Shown: positions 18,508-27,264, counted from the stretch's first letter. The stretch: DNA of 42,505 bases from MGML01 sp964493985 (GCA_964493985.1 CAZBQL010000016.1:1-42505); one strand, 5' to 3'. The notes: a model not told the origin generated them from the sequence alone. Translations and numbers: made by a program.

Positions 18508-20346
18508 TCACCAGTCATATTCAGCCAGTTCATCGAGGATATCCAGTTCCTGCTCAAGCGTGTAATCGCCGATATCATTCATCTCATCCTCGAAATACCG
18601 GTTGAACTTCCCGAACAGCCAGGAATACGGTTCGGATACCCTCAGCCTGACCGACTGTCTTTCCCAGCTACGTGAGTAGTCGAGGTTGCATGAAATGCCG
18701 GTATCGTCGTTAATTCGCGGCTTCCAGCCGCCGTTGTCATGGAGGTAAGTCCTCTCGTCCAGCATCCAGTTCTGCAGCAGGGCGGCATATCGTGAAAGCA
18801 ACACACCTTTCTGTATCCCGGTATTATCGAAGTGTTCGGGTTCTACGTTATCCAGGTATACTACGGACTTGGAGGAGCCGTCCCTGCCGTTCCTGTCCTC
18901 GTAATCGACACGCAGGTATATCTTGTCGTCATCTTCTGATGCCAGTCTTCGCAGCTTCAGCAGGACGATCCCACCTTTCGTATTTCCGCCCTTCGACTTC
19001 GAAGGGAAAAGAGTATTAATCGTCATCAGCCTGCCGCTGTCCGTATCAGCGCCGGGATTACCGAAAACACGCTCTATTCTCCAGCCGCGTGACTCGAATT
19101 TAAGCTCCAGGTCGAACACCAGTGGCGTTACCATGAACTCGAACTCCTCTTCCATCTTTTCGCGGAACTCGCCCGGTGAGTGTACGGCATAATAATTGGC
19201 ACCTTTCGTCTTACTTATCAACTCGATAAGCTGGGTGTTGAAATCCACGCCGATACCGATAAAGGTAGTATAGATGTCTTTCTCCGCATTCCTTTCTACA
19301 TCCCTGTACAGACCGGTACTGCTGGTATCACCGGTATTAGTCTGGGCGTCGGTGAAAACGATGATCCTGTTTTCGTACTCATGTTGGTCATATCGTCCAT
19401 TTATCCGGAACAGGTCGGAAGCCATTTTCATACCGGCATCTAAATTCGTCGAACCTGTCGCCTGGATATCCCATATATCGTCCTCTATCCTCCTCATATT
19501 CCAGTCTTCAGCCCTTTCCCAGTCCCTGGCGAGTATGGCATCACCATTGAAAAGTACGATGGCAAACCGGTCATCCTCATTAAGCTGGCGGAGAACAGTG
19601 ACAACTGCGTCCTTGGCGCAGTCTATCTTCGTTTTCCTGAAAATGCCTTCATCATTATAGGAATCCCGGTCCCCATCGTAATAGTATTGATCGAAATTTT
19701 CTGTCATCGAGCTTGATATATCCAGCACGATAACAAGGTTAAGCGGTTTTCGCTGGAAATCGCCCTCTTTAAGCCCCGAATTCAACCCGACCGACAGGTA
19801 ATATTCTGTCTGGTGTGAAATAGGGTCGCGTGTGACTGCGGTGGAATATGAGGGGCAAAATAACTCGTCGCACGGCTGACTCATCCCGGTATCGAAATAA
19901 TAATCATAAAAAAGCCCTTCGCAGGTTACATCGGTCGGTAAGGGAAGATACCCATTGTCGATATTTTCCCGGAAATTGATGATATTCTTGGCACCCCCGG
20001 TTGAAAAACCGAGATTATCGTCATATCTCGATGAGGATGAATAGATCGATGATGAAGTCGATGGGGAAGGCGAAACAGGAGATGGTCCTCCCGATGAATC
20101 GTCGCCTCCGAATGGCCAGAGTTGTTCAATAACAGGTTTGTCCAGGCCCATTGCATCTCGCAGGTAATCTGAAGTCAGTTCAGCTCCCATTCCCGATTGC
20201 TCGGACATTTGCGCCAGCATCATATCGATTCTTTCTTCACTGTTGTAGTGATACATAAAGAACCGGATTCCGGAAAAGATAACAAGAACAATCACGAATA
20301 TTACGGCGTATTTTAGAAGTATCCTGAGTATAAGTTTCTTTTTCAT
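18508..20346 (-). CDS. Membrane-anchored von Willebrand factor A domain protein
   Basis: 612 residues. One N-terminal membrane segment (about 5-30), then a Ser/Pro/Gly-rich linker (about 85-115) and a VWA domain with a complete MIDAS: DISSSM (about 215), TGSTNLD (about 305) and FTDAQTN (about 343). The region ahead of the VWA domain carries three cysteines (TCEGLFYDYYF and CDELFC), which could form a disulfide outside the membrane. The C-terminal part is beta-rich with an acidic tail ending in TGA. It starts at ATG with GGAGG upstream. The 31-nt element at 20389-20419 matches the one before the ECF sigma gene, so it is probably a target of that sigma factor. Confidence 0.82.
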   Translation of the reverse strand: MKKKLILRILLKYAVIFVIVLVIFSGIRFFMYHYNSEERIDMMLAQMSEQSGMGAELTSDYLRDAMGLDKPVIEQLWPFGGDDSSGGPSPVSPSPSTSSSIYSSSSRYDDNLGFSTGGAKNIINFRENIDNGYLPLPTDVTCEGLFYDYYFDTGMSQPCDELFCPSYSTAVTRDPISHQTEYYLSVGLNSGLKEGDFQRKPLNLVIVLDISSSMTENFDQYYYDGDRDSYNDEGIFRKTKIDCAKDAVVTVLRQLNEDDRFAIVLFNGDAILARDWERAEDWNMRRIEDDIWDIQATGSTNLDAGMKMASDLFRINGRYDQHEYENRIIVFTDAQTNTGDTSSTGLYRDVERNAEKDIYTTFIGIGVDFNTQLIELISKTKGANYYAVHSPGEFREKMEEEFEFMVTPLVFDLELKFESRGWRIERVFGNPGADTDSGRLMTINTLFPSKSKGGNTKGGIVLLKLRRLASEDDDKIYLRVDYEDRNGRDGSSKSVVYLDNVEPEHFDNTGIQKGVLLSRYAALLQNWMLDERTYLHDNGGWKPRINDDTGISCNLDYSRSWERQSVRLRVSEPYSWLFGKFNRYFEDEMNDIGDYTLEQELDILDELAEYDW

Positions 20347-20388
20347 TTTTCTCCCTCCCTGGTAGCCTTTCGTTGAATCGATTCAGCT

Positions 20389-20419
20389 ATATATACGAAG
20401 GGAAAGAGAAAGTATCACA
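20389..20419 (-). promoter_or_regulatory. Candidate ECF-sigma promoter of the VWA gene
   Basis: On the minus strand, TGTGATACTT (20419-20410), 12 bases, then CGTATATAT (20397-20389). The same two blocks with identical 12-base spacing occur at 22099-22069 before the ECF sigma operon. The CGTA-containing -10 block suits ECF factors. The expected start point leaves about 35 bases of leader before the VWA ATG. Confidence 0.7.
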
Positions 20420-20486
20420 GAAACATCAGCCAATGAAATGTTATTGTTTTATAAGATTCATTGGTTTATAATTCCAGTCAAATAAT

Positions 20487-20840
20487 GTGAGTGGGCGAAC
20501 CTTATTGAGACTACCTAATGCTGAAAAGGCTATCATAGAAAAAGAGAAGCTTACTGGATATATCCTCTCTTCAACACATCCTGTAGGTCGGTTCAAGGCT
20601 TCTATATTTTCGAAATTAGGGTACACTGCTGGAAATTGGGAAAAATTTGAACAGAGTTTAAGAGAATTCATTCTCACTAATGATGCTCTGGAAGTAGAAG
20701 AATCTCAATATGGGAAAAAGTTTGTAGTCGACAGTTTACTTGGCGGTCCGTCAGGCGATTCAATGCGAATTGTAACTGTATGGGTTATACTTAAAGATGA
20801 AAGTAATCCAAGATTTGTGACAGCTTATCCAGGAGGCTAA
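20487..20840 (+). CDS. DUF6883-like protein
   Basis: 117 residues starting at GTG. The body LPNAEKAIIEKEKLTGYIL...HPVGRFKASIF and the later YGKKFVVDSLLGGPSG block resemble the DUF6883 family, small proteins or toxin-associated domains often next to a DUF4926 gene. No catalytic residues are evident. It is followed after two bases by the DUF4926-like gene. The pair is read opposite to both the VWA gene and the sigma operon, which suggests a separately acquired two-gene module, possibly toxin-immunity-like. That function is inferred from association only. Confidence 0.62.
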   Translation: MSGRTLLRLPNAEKAIIEKEKLTGYILSSTHPVGRFKASIFSKLGYTAGNWEKFEQSLREFILTNDALEVEESQYGKKFVVDSLLGGPSGDSMRIVTVWVILKDESNPRFVTAYPGG

Positions 20841-20842
20841 AG

Positions 20843-21076
20843 ATGAAGTTTGAAAAATTAGAAATCGTCGTCCTCAAACTTGATATACCCGAGCACGGGC
20901 TTCAGATAGGTGATATTGGTACTGTGGTAGAAATTTATCCGGGCGGTGGCGTTGAAGTGGAGTTCGTCAGGGGCTCCGGTATTACCCAGGCCCTTTTAAC
21001 CTTATCTGAGCAGGATATTAGAAAGGTAGATTCGCAGGATCTTCTGTCAACGCGGCGCTTGGCGGAAGTAAGTTAA
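20843..21076 (+). CDS. DUF4926-like small protein
   Basis: 77 residues resembling DUF4926: a beta-barrel-like pattern with LDIPEHGLQIGDIGTVVEI and an ALLTLSEQDIRKV tail. It starts at ATG with AGGAGGCTAAAG upstream, inside the end of the DUF6883-like gene, so the two are translated together. It may be the antidote or partner of the first protein; no function is established that I know of. It ends convergently with the small membrane protein gene at 21134. Confidence 0.65.
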   Translation: MKFEKLEIVVLKLDIPEHGLQIGDIGTVVEIYPGGGVEVEFVRGSGITQALLTLSEQDIRKVDSQDLLSTRRLAEVS

Positions 21077-21133
21077 GCTGTTTCGAAATATCGGGACAGT
21101 TCCCAAACTCCCGTTTGAGAAGAACCCTCCACC

Positions 21134-21484
21134 CTAGTCCAGTATCAGAATAATAATGAAAATAATCGCGATGATAATGAACGTTATCAGGGCGGCAAGT
21201 GTCCCCTGCCATAGTTTCCGGCGTGGTATACCCCAGAAAAGCAGTTCATGATCACCGGATTCCTGTTTGTTCTCCTGTTCTGCCAGACGATGAATCAAAT
21301 CCGCCTTCAGGTTTTCGGCAAATTCATCGGTTGGTTTTTCACGCATCGACGCCATCTTTCGGGCGAATTCCGTCGCAGAACGTGTATCTTCGTCCGAAGG
21401 TTCCTTTACCTCTTCCCCATGTCCCTCCAGTATACGATCGAGATTATCCAGCAATTCTCTGTCTTTGTCGTTGTTATTTTTCAT
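21134..21484 (-). CDS. Small membrane protein, probable partner or anti-sigma of the ECF factor
   Basis: 116 residues: a charged, helical cytoplasmic portion (about 1-85) and one very hydrophobic C-terminal helix (about 93-114, isoleucine-rich). It overlaps the end of the sigma gene by 11 bases, with AGGGTGG before the ATG. This is the usual arrangement of an anti-sigma factor. No zinc-type HxxxCxxC anti-sigma motif is present, so the role is inferred from gene order and topology. Confidence 0.55.
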   Translation of the reverse strand: MKNNNDKDRELLDNLDRILEGHGEEVKEPSDEDTRSATEFARKMASMREKPTDEFAENLKADLIHRLAEQENKQESGDHELLFWGIPRRKLWQGTLAALITFIIIAIIFIIILILD

Positions 21485-22022
21485 AGTACCACCCTGAGAA
21501 ATCGTCCCTGAGTTTGCGTATTGCCCGGCACAAAATCGTCCCTACATTCGATTCAGATAGACCCGTAACCCGCGCAATTTCACGGTTCGTTATTCCGCCG
21601 CTGAACTTCAATGAGATCAGTTCCTGTTCATTGTCGTTAAGCTTCAATATACATTCTCGCAGCCCGGCTATTTCCTCGGACCGCGAAAGCTTCTCCTCCG
21701 GCGAATCCGGACTGAGTGAATATTCAGGTTCGGTGTCTTTTATAAGCTTCGATTCCTTTGCATGTTTACGGTAATAGTCTATTATCGTATTACGCGCTAT
21801 CGAAAAAATCCACGTAGAAAAAGCGGCCTTTCCGGGATCAAAACGCCTGAATCCATCAAGAGCCTTATTGAAAATATCGGATGTCAGGTCTTCCGCAGCT
21901 TCTTTGTCGGCTACCCGATACCGCGTATACTGGTAAATCTTAGGCAGATAAATCTCGTATAGCCGACCGAACTCTTCCGCCAGAGATACCGTATCCGGAA
22001 CGGTTCCCTGCACACTATCCAT
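21474..22022 (-). CDS. ECF-type RNA polymerase sigma factor
   Basis: About 182 residues with region 2 (LPKIYQYTRYRVADKEAAEDLTSD..., FSTWIFSIARNTIIDYYRKH) and region 4 (LKFSGGITNREIARVTGLSESNVGTILCRAIRKLR). No region 3 is present, as in extracytoplasmic-function factors. A longer frame starts at a GTG at 22058, but the promoter-like element at 22069-22099 would place transcription start only about four bases before it. ATG at 22022, with AGGT ahead, leaves a ~40-base leader and is preferred. The next gene probably encodes its regulator. The factor probably drives its own operon and the VWA gene. Confidence 0.88.
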   Translation of the reverse strand: MDSVQGTVPDTVSLAEEFGRLYEIYLPKIYQYTRYRVADKEAAEDLTSDIFNKALDGFRRFDPGKAAFSTWIFSIARNTIIDYYRKHAKESKLIKDTEPEYSLSPDSPEEKLSRSEEIAGLRECILKLNDNEQELISLKFSGGITNREIARVTGLSESNVGTILCRAIRKLRDDFSGWYYEK

Positions 22023-22068
22023 ATTGACCTGTCTGTCAGCCACGAGCAATACCTTCACTTGCCTATTG

Positions 22069-22099
22069 ATATATACGAAAATCAGGAGTAAGTATCACA
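22069..22099 (-). promoter_or_regulatory. Candidate autoregulated ECF-sigma promoter
   Basis: Minus-strand TGTGATACTT (22099-22090), 12 bases, CGTATATAT (22077-22069), identical in both blocks and in spacing to the element before the VWA gene while the spacer sequence differs. Conservation of the blocks only is what a shared promoter would show. Confidence 0.72.
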
Positions 22100-22213
22100 C
22101 AGCAAGTTAAACCAACTTATGGATACTAAGGTAGCATATGGCATCCAGGAGAGCAATCCCCTGGAATTCCACCTCTGTTCTCATAGTAGTCATATTTTCA
22201 ACTCCTCATTCAC

Positions 22214-22288
22214 CCTTCGATTAGCTCAGGGTGAACGGATTTCTTGCTATCTCCTGCTTCTATCCGTTCGTCCTGAGCCTGTCGAAGG
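22214..22288. repeat. REP-like imperfect inverted repeat
   Basis: Two 27-nt arms (22214-22240 and 22262-22288) pair with about five mismatches around a 21-nt centre. The right arm, CCGTTCGTCCTGAGCCTGTC followed by GAAGG, resembles a palindromic intergenic sequence that recurs in many bacterial genomes. It lies in the gap between the sigma operon and the AlkZ-like gene. Only this copy is seen in the window. Confidence 0.6.
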
Positions 22289-22486
22289 ACGAACCACCGT
22301 GAGTCAGGCGAAATACTTCATTCCAACCTTCCTGTACTATTACCTCTTTCTTTCTCCGTCGCCATCCTTTCATCCATCTCTCGCAGACAAATACCTTTTC
22401 CATCATAGAAACACCCGTATCTATATGATATATTATCCCTGTTACCTACTCCAGGAAGTATTCAGGAGGGACCAGGACAAAGTACT

Positions 22487-23569
22487 ATGCTTTACAGCAG
22501 TTCCGTAAGAAAACTGGTGATGGAACGTCAGTACCTTGGAAGGAAAGCTGACAGGACAGAATATAACGAGCTATTCCGCCTGATGAGTCCCGTCCGGACG
22601 CCGTACTGGTGCCGACCCGGCAGCCCTCCCAGCCTGGTGCACCGTGCCAGCTTCATCGAATACGGTCATGTTTTCGATATGCGAAGCAGGAGAGAGATCG
22701 TCAAAGGCAGGTTTCAGGGGGGCGGCATTGGTTATGTATATGCTGACGAACTACCCCTGTTTGCATCGGTTTATTCTAAAAACAGGCGTAAACCATCCTA
22801 CGAAGAATTCGAGATACTCGAACTGCTTCTTCGGGAAGGCCCAATGACTATCGCCTCTATGAAAGAGATCACGGGACGACTGTCCAAACATATTACGCCT
22901 ATCCTCCATAGGCTGCAGAAAAAATTCCTCGTTTTCGAAGACCAGGCAGATGATGAGTGGGACAGGGCATGGTACCTGTTTGAAACCGAATTTCCCGATA
23001 TAGACCTGGATGAATATGAAAAAGAAGATACTCTGAAAATCCTGGCACGCAGGTTCGCATATCTGAATGTTTTCATCGATACGAAGATGTTGAACTCTTT
23101 CTATCAATTGCCGGAGGAAGAATTCCAGACTGTTATCACTCAGTTAGTTTCGGAGGGTACCCTGAATTGTGTAACTATCGAGGATGATGACGGTTTCGTA
23201 CTGTCAGAAGACATTCCCTTGCTGGAAAAAGAAACTTTACCACCAGTTGGTGTTTTCGTACTTGACCGAAACGATTTTCTCGTTAAATCGAATGAAACCC
23301 GTCTATCGGAAAAATTCAATAGCGAGAAATACAGTTTCCGTCATACACATACCAAACCCACAATGATGCAGTTCATCCTGGTCGACGGCGAATTCAGGGG
23401 TTATACAGCAGGTTATTTCAGAATAAGACCTAATATCCTGGAAGATGTTTTCCTCGATCTCGAAGAATCCGAAGCAATAAACAGGAAAGAAGAAATACTC
23501 GAAGCTGTCAGGCTGGTAAATGATTCTGAACTCACTCCTGTTAAAAAGTACTGTGGTAAAAACGTATAA
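22487..23569 (+). CDS. AlkZ/YcaQ-related winged-helix protein
   Basis: 360 residues. The layout resembles proteins related to the DNA glycosylase AlkZ/YcaQ: an N-terminal segment with SPVRTPYWCRPGSPPSL, a winged-helix block (LLLREGPMTIASMKEITGRL, about 110-130) followed by RLQKKFLVFEDQ, a second helical block near 190-230, and a beta-rich C-terminus. I cannot point to the QxQ/QxD catalytic motif of true AlkZ glycosylases, so repair activity is uncertain. An AGGAGG lies too far upstream (about 20 bases) to fix the start; the ATG at 22520 is an alternative. It appears monocistronic. Confidence 0.5.
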   Translation: MLYSSSVRKLVMERQYLGRKADRTEYNELFRLMSPVRTPYWCRPGSPPSLVHRASFIEYGHVFDMRSRREIVKGRFQGGGIGYVYADELPLFASVYSKNRRKPSYEEFEILELLLREGPMTIASMKEITGRLSKHITPILHRLQKKFLVFEDQADDEWDRAWYLFETEFPDIDLDEYEKEDTLKILARRFAYLNVFIDTKMLNSFYQLPEEEFQTVITQLVSEGTLNCVTIEDDDGFVLSEDIPLLEKETLPPVGVFVLDRNDFLVKSNETRLSEKFNSEKYSFRHTHTKPTMMQFILVDGEFRGYTAGYFRIRPNILEDVFLDLEESEAINRKEEILEAVRLVNDSELTPVKKYCGKNV

Positions 23570-23664
23570 AATCGGGGAAAAACAGATAATTGTATTTATT
23601 TATATTTCAAGATAAAATTTCTCCATGGCATCATGAGCTGTATTAATTGTGAAAGGAAGTGGCA

Positions 23665-24672
23665 ATGAAGAAGCTGATCAATGATCCATACCAGGTAGTT
23701 GATGAGACCATATCGGGTATACTTAAAGCGCATCCCTATCATCTCCGCAGGGCTGAGGGCAGCAGTCGAGCTCTGGTGCGGGCTGACGCTCCAATCCGGG
23801 GAAAAGTTGCGATATGCACCGGCGGCGGTTCAGGTCATATCCCGGTTTTCCTCGGTTACGTGGGACCGGGCCTGGTTGATGGAGTCTCGATAGGCAATGT
23901 ATTCTCCTCCCCCAGCGCCGATGATATGCTTGCTGTCACAAAAGAAGTAAACGGTGGCGCCGGTGTGCTGTACCTGTTCGGCAACTACCAGGGTGATATT
24001 ATGAACTTCGAGATGGCGGCAGAAATGGCGGATATGGACGATATACATGTCGAAATGAGTATCGGCAAAGATGATGTCGCTTCCGCTCCTCGGTCCGAAG
24101 CGGACCGTCGGCGCGGTGTCGCCGGTATCTTCTTCGCTTATAAGATCGCCGGAGCAAAAGCCGACACAATGGCAATTCTGGACGAAGTAAAGGCTGTAAC
24201 AGACGCAGCAATAGATGCGACCTGTACTATGGGTGTCGCTCTTACACCATGCACAATACCGGCCGCCGGAGAACCTACCTTCACCATCGCCGACGATGAA
24301 ATGGAACTTGGGATGGGCATTCACGGCGAACCCGGTATCGAACGCAGCAAACTCAAGACAGCCGATGAAGTGACGGAGATAATGGCTGAAAAGATAATTG
24401 CAGATCTTCCGTTCAAATCGGGAGATGAAGTGGCTGTCCTGGTTAACGGACTGGGTGCCACACCTCCGGAGGAACTCTATATTATCTACAATAAAGCCTA
24501 TGACATCATCCGGGGCCACGGCTTGAAAATATACAGGAGTTATGTAGGTGAATACGCCACATCGATGGAAATGGCCGGCGCGTCTTTAAGCCTGCTGAAG
24601 CTTAACGAAGAGTTCAAGACCCTGCTCGATGCCCCGGCGTTCTCGCCGTTCCTGCCGCAGTGGAGTAAATAA
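23665..24672 (+). CDS. dhaK: Dihydroxyacetone kinase-type subunit DhaK
   Basis: 335 residues. DhaK binds dihydroxyacetone or a related small hydroxyketone covalently as a hemiaminal to an active-site histidine. His220 lies in GMGIHGEPGIER, matching that site. The N-terminal CTGGGSGHIPVFLGYVGPG loop and SADDMLAVTKEVNGGAGVLYLFGNY are strongly conserved. ATG at 23665 is chosen because AAGGAAG precedes it; a GTG two codons earlier also exists. It overlaps dhaL by one base. No DhaM phosphocarrier is nearby, so the phosphate could come from ATP or from a distant DhaM. The real substrate may be another keto-sugar. Confidence 0.9.
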   Translation: MKKLINDPYQVVDETISGILKAHPYHLRRAEGSSRALVRADAPIRGKVAICTGGGSGHIPVFLGYVGPGLVDGVSIGNVFSSPSADDMLAVTKEVNGGAGVLYLFGNYQGDIMNFEMAAEMADMDDIHVEMSIGKDDVASAPRSEADRRRGVAGIFFAYKIAGAKADTMAILDEVKAVTDAAIDATCTMGVALTPCTIPAAGEPTFTIADDEMELGMGIHGEPGIERSKLKTADEVTEIMAEKIIADLPFKSGDEVAVLVNGLGATPPEELYIIYNKAYDIIRGHGLKIYRSYVGEYATSMEMAGASLSLLKLNEEFKTLLDAPAFSPFLPQWSK

Positions 24673-25307
24673 TGAGTGATTTAAGTCTTGATAGAGACGA
24701 TATCAAATCTGTACTTCAGTCGGTTGCCGCCGACCTGAAATCTCATTCCGAAGAACTCCGCCGGTTAGATGCCAGGGTCGGTGATGGAGACCTTGGTGTA
24801 ACCATCGAACTTGCCAGCCAGGCAATGAACGATTACCTTGCATCATCTACCGAGACCGACATCGGGAAGCTGCTGGCACAGTGCGGCATGAATATTAATA
24901 AGGTCAGTCCTTCCACCTTCGGGACTATTCTCGCTTCAGCCTTCATGGGCGGCGGTAAAGCGGTGGCAGGTAAAGAAAAAATCGGTTTAAACGAGTTAAT
25001 ACAGATAGGAGAAGGCGCTGTAGAGAATATTAAAAAGCGTGGTAAAGCGGAAGCCGGAGACAAAACGGTTCTCGACGCCCTGATCCCCTCCGTTGAATCC
25101 CTGAAAAATTCAGACGGACTGGACGAGAAACAAGCCCTTAACGATGCTGTGAAATCAGCCGAAGAAGGGATGAAAGCGACCGTGAACATGAGAGCGAAGT
25201 TTGGCCGGGCACAATGGTTCCACGAAGGAAGCGCCGGTGTACAAGACGGCGGAGCTACCGCCATTTACTATATGATCAAGTCGTTCGTGGACCATATGCA
25301 TGAGTGA
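24672..25307 (+). CDS. dhaL: Dihydroxyacetone kinase-type subunit DhaL
   Basis: 211 residues. DhaL holds the nucleotide and transfers phosphate to the substrate on DhaK. The Mg-nucleotide ligands DxxxxDxD are Asp33, Asp38 and Asp40. The conserved AGDKTVLDALIPS and HEGSAGVQDGGATA segments follow. The length equals the family norm. The gene is coupled to dhaK by a one-base overlap, ends in TGA and is followed by a terminator at 25335. Confidence 0.9.
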   Translation: MSDLSLDRDDIKSVLQSVAADLKSHSEELRRLDARVGDGDLGVTIELASQAMNDYLASSTETDIGKLLAQCGMNINKVSPSTFGTILASAFMGGGKAVAGKEKIGLNELIQIGEGAVENIKKRGKAEAGDKTVLDALIPSVESLKNSDGLDEKQALNDAVKSAEEGMKATVNMRAKFGRAQWFHEGSAGVQDGGATAIYYMIKSFVDHMHE

Positions 25308-25334
25308 TATAAACCAGGTTTCCAGAAAAAAATC

Positions 25335-25361
25335 AGAGGGTGGAGAAATTCTCCACCCTCT
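25335..25361. terminator. Bidirectional intrinsic terminator
   Basis: An 11-bp perfect stem (25335-25345 with 25351-25361) and a 5-nt loop, flanked by an A run on the left and T-rich bases on the right. It sits between the convergent dhaL and binding-protein genes and can serve both. Confidence 0.85.
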
Positions 25362-25385
25362 TTGGTGTTTATTTGCTGTCCGGTA

Positions 25386-27149
25386 CTAGTATCCCATTGA
25401 AGTCTTAAGATTCTGGTCTACCCAGATCCATTGAGTCCAGTGGTCAGTCCCCCAGTAACCTATACTGTTCTCACCTGAATAGTTCTTCACCCAGGGCCAC
25501 CACATGGCATAGGTCGGGACTCTGGGAGCCGGTATACAGTATGCTTTTTCAATCAGATACATACACAGCGGCCGGCAAAGTTCCATTGAGCCGTAGAAAT
25601 CCGTGATAGCCAGTGATTTCACTTCCTTAGCCTGTTCATCTACGTAAGGTTCGTTGATAAGACTGGCATTGACCCAGTTCCTCGCGGCATAGAGCGACTG
25701 CTCCGGGTACGATGAATTCGGGGATGTACCGATAGAAATCATTTCATAAGAAATGCTGAAGGCACGACCTATAAGAGCGCCAAAATCAGCAGCAACATCA
25801 AGTTCAAGATCAATATCAACCTTAGCCCACATATCCTTAACTATCGAGTAGTAATCGACTCCGTCCGAGGTAAGTGTCAGAGTCGCTTTGAAACCGTTAG
25901 GATAACCAGCATCGGAAAGAAGCTGCTTGGCTTTCTCAGGATTGTATGTGAAAAGTTCCTTTATCTGGTCGGTGCAGTCCGGATCGTCAAGACTGACGAA
26001 CAGCGGTTCATAACCCTGGACCCGGAAATAAGGCCAGCTTATGATATCACCAAGACCATTGTAGAGACCGTCGTTTATCTCGTTGAAATCGGTAGCCATT
26101 AGCAGCGCCCGACGTACATTGACATCGTTATAAGGCTCCTGGTCTGTCTTCATGAATATCGGTGTTATGCCCCACTGGCCGCGCGTCGCCCATATAAGGT
26201 CTGGAGTGGTGGTCATCATGGTGTCCTTATCTTCCAGGTACATTGTGCCCATCTGGTCAATCTGCCCTGATCGCAGAGCAGCCTGACGCGTGGATGCATC
26301 TATCATAATGATATACTTGAATCCATCGATATAGGGTAACTGGTCGCCACTACCGGGGCCTACAGGATTCGTCATCCAGTAATCCGGATTCTTTACAAGC
26401 GTGACACTGTTGCCTTCAACATAGTCGGTAATCATGAAAGGTCCCGTGCCGACAAAGTACTCCCAGTTGGTAGCAGAATCATATCCGTAGGCATCCCACA
26501 TCTCCGGTGTCATTACACGACAGCTAAGATTCTCCCTCATCGTAGCATCTATATGGTCTTCGTATTTATGCGTAACCTCGAACGTATTTGCTCCGGTTTT
26601 TATCGCTGTCGGGTAACGTACAGTGGGATAAAGCTGCCAGTTCTGAGAATTTTCGTCGTGGATAATCCTGTTCCAGCTTGAGACGCAATCATCGACAGTC
26701 ATTTCCCTGCCGCCAACCAGGCGTCCGGCTTCGGTATCAGGAGAAGCGAAGTGGATTCCTGGACGTAAGGTGAAATATGAAGTCACCTCCGAACCATTTG
26801 CACTTACTTCCCATCCATAATCCATTGCGAGATAACCCGTATCAAATTCCGGGATTCGGGTGCTCTGGCCCCAATCCGTTACATCTTCACCATAACCCCC
26901 GGCGGGCCCTTTCGCCCAGTTACCGTCGTACATCCTCTGGAACTCTTGCTCTACAGGCCAGGAACCGCCGAAACTGATTACATCGAAGTCAGGTTCAGCA
27001 ACCAGCGCCAGACTCACAGTACCGCCGTACACCGGCTTTTCCGAGGTGGGTGTTTCCTCTTCCTCCTCTCCTCCGCCACCACATGATACCATTACTAACG
27101 ACAGCACCATCAGGCAGCTTACCACCAGCCATGATATTTTCTTTTTCAT
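25386..27149 (-). CDS. ABC transporter substrate-binding lipoprotein (family 5), paralogue A
   Basis: 587 residues of the SBP_bac_5 (oligopeptide/nickel-type) family. A lipoprotein signal peptide ends MVSC with Cys23, then an acidic linker and the KPVYGGTVSLAL start of the mature fold. Typical markers are ATNWEYFVGTGPFMITDYVEGNSVTLVKNPDYW (split here: FVGTGPFMITDY and LVKNPDYW) and AKQLLSDAGYPNGFKATL. The C-terminus KTSMGY is shared with the two paralogues on the right edge. No permease or ATPase gene of this importer class is nearby. ATG with GGAGAAGATCG upstream. A GGAGGTGA element lies 108 bases before the start, as in both paralogues. Confidence 0.9.
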   Translation of the reverse strand: MKKKISWLVVSCLMVLSLVMVSCGGGGEEEEETPTSEKPVYGGTVSLALVAEPDFDVISFGGSWPVEQEFQRMYDGNWAKGPAGGYGEDVTDWGQSTRIPEFDTGYLAMDYGWEVSANGSEVTSYFTLRPGIHFASPDTEAGRLVGGREMTVDDCVSSWNRIIHDENSQNWQLYPTVRYPTAIKTGANTFEVTHKYEDHIDATMRENLSCRVMTPEMWDAYGYDSATNWEYFVGTGPFMITDYVEGNSVTLVKNPDYWMTNPVGPGSGDQLPYIDGFKYIIMIDASTRQAALRSGQIDQMGTMYLEDKDTMMTTTPDLIWATRGQWGITPIFMKTDQEPYNDVNVRRALLMATDFNEINDGLYNGLGDIISWPYFRVQGYEPLFVSLDDPDCTDQIKELFTYNPEKAKQLLSDAGYPNGFKATLTLTSDGVDYYSIVKDMWAKVDIDLELDVAADFGALIGRAFSISYEMISIGTSPNSSYPEQSLYAARNWVNASLINEPYVDEQAKEVKSLAITDFYGSMELCRPLCMYLIEKAYCIPAPRVPTYAMWWPWVKNYSGENSIGYWGTDHWTQWIWVDQNLKTSMGY

Positions 27150-27256
27150 CGATCTTCTCCTCTCGTTTTATTAGAAGATTTGAAATCCGATATTTTCCGC
27201 CATTTTTGTGGCAAGATTACCGGAATATCAACTTTCTCCATTCTCACGTCACTAGT

Positions 27257-27264
27257 TCACCTCC
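27257..27264 (-). promoter_or_regulatory. Upstream extended Shine-Dalgarno-like element of binding protein A
   Basis: GGAGGTGA on the minus strand, 108 bases before the start of paralogue A. The same octamer lies 118 and 120 bases before paralogues B and C. It is complementary to the 3' end of 16S rRNA but is not placed to translate the binding protein itself. Confidence 0.45.

Noticed and set aside
22119..22486. Insertion sequence remnant between the sigma operon and AlkZ-like gene
   Set aside because: No transposase fragment or flanking duplication; only the short palindrome is visible.
23830..24519. 229-residue minus-strand frame inside dhaK
   Set aside because: Antisense shadow of a well-conserved gene; no family resemblance or ribosome site.
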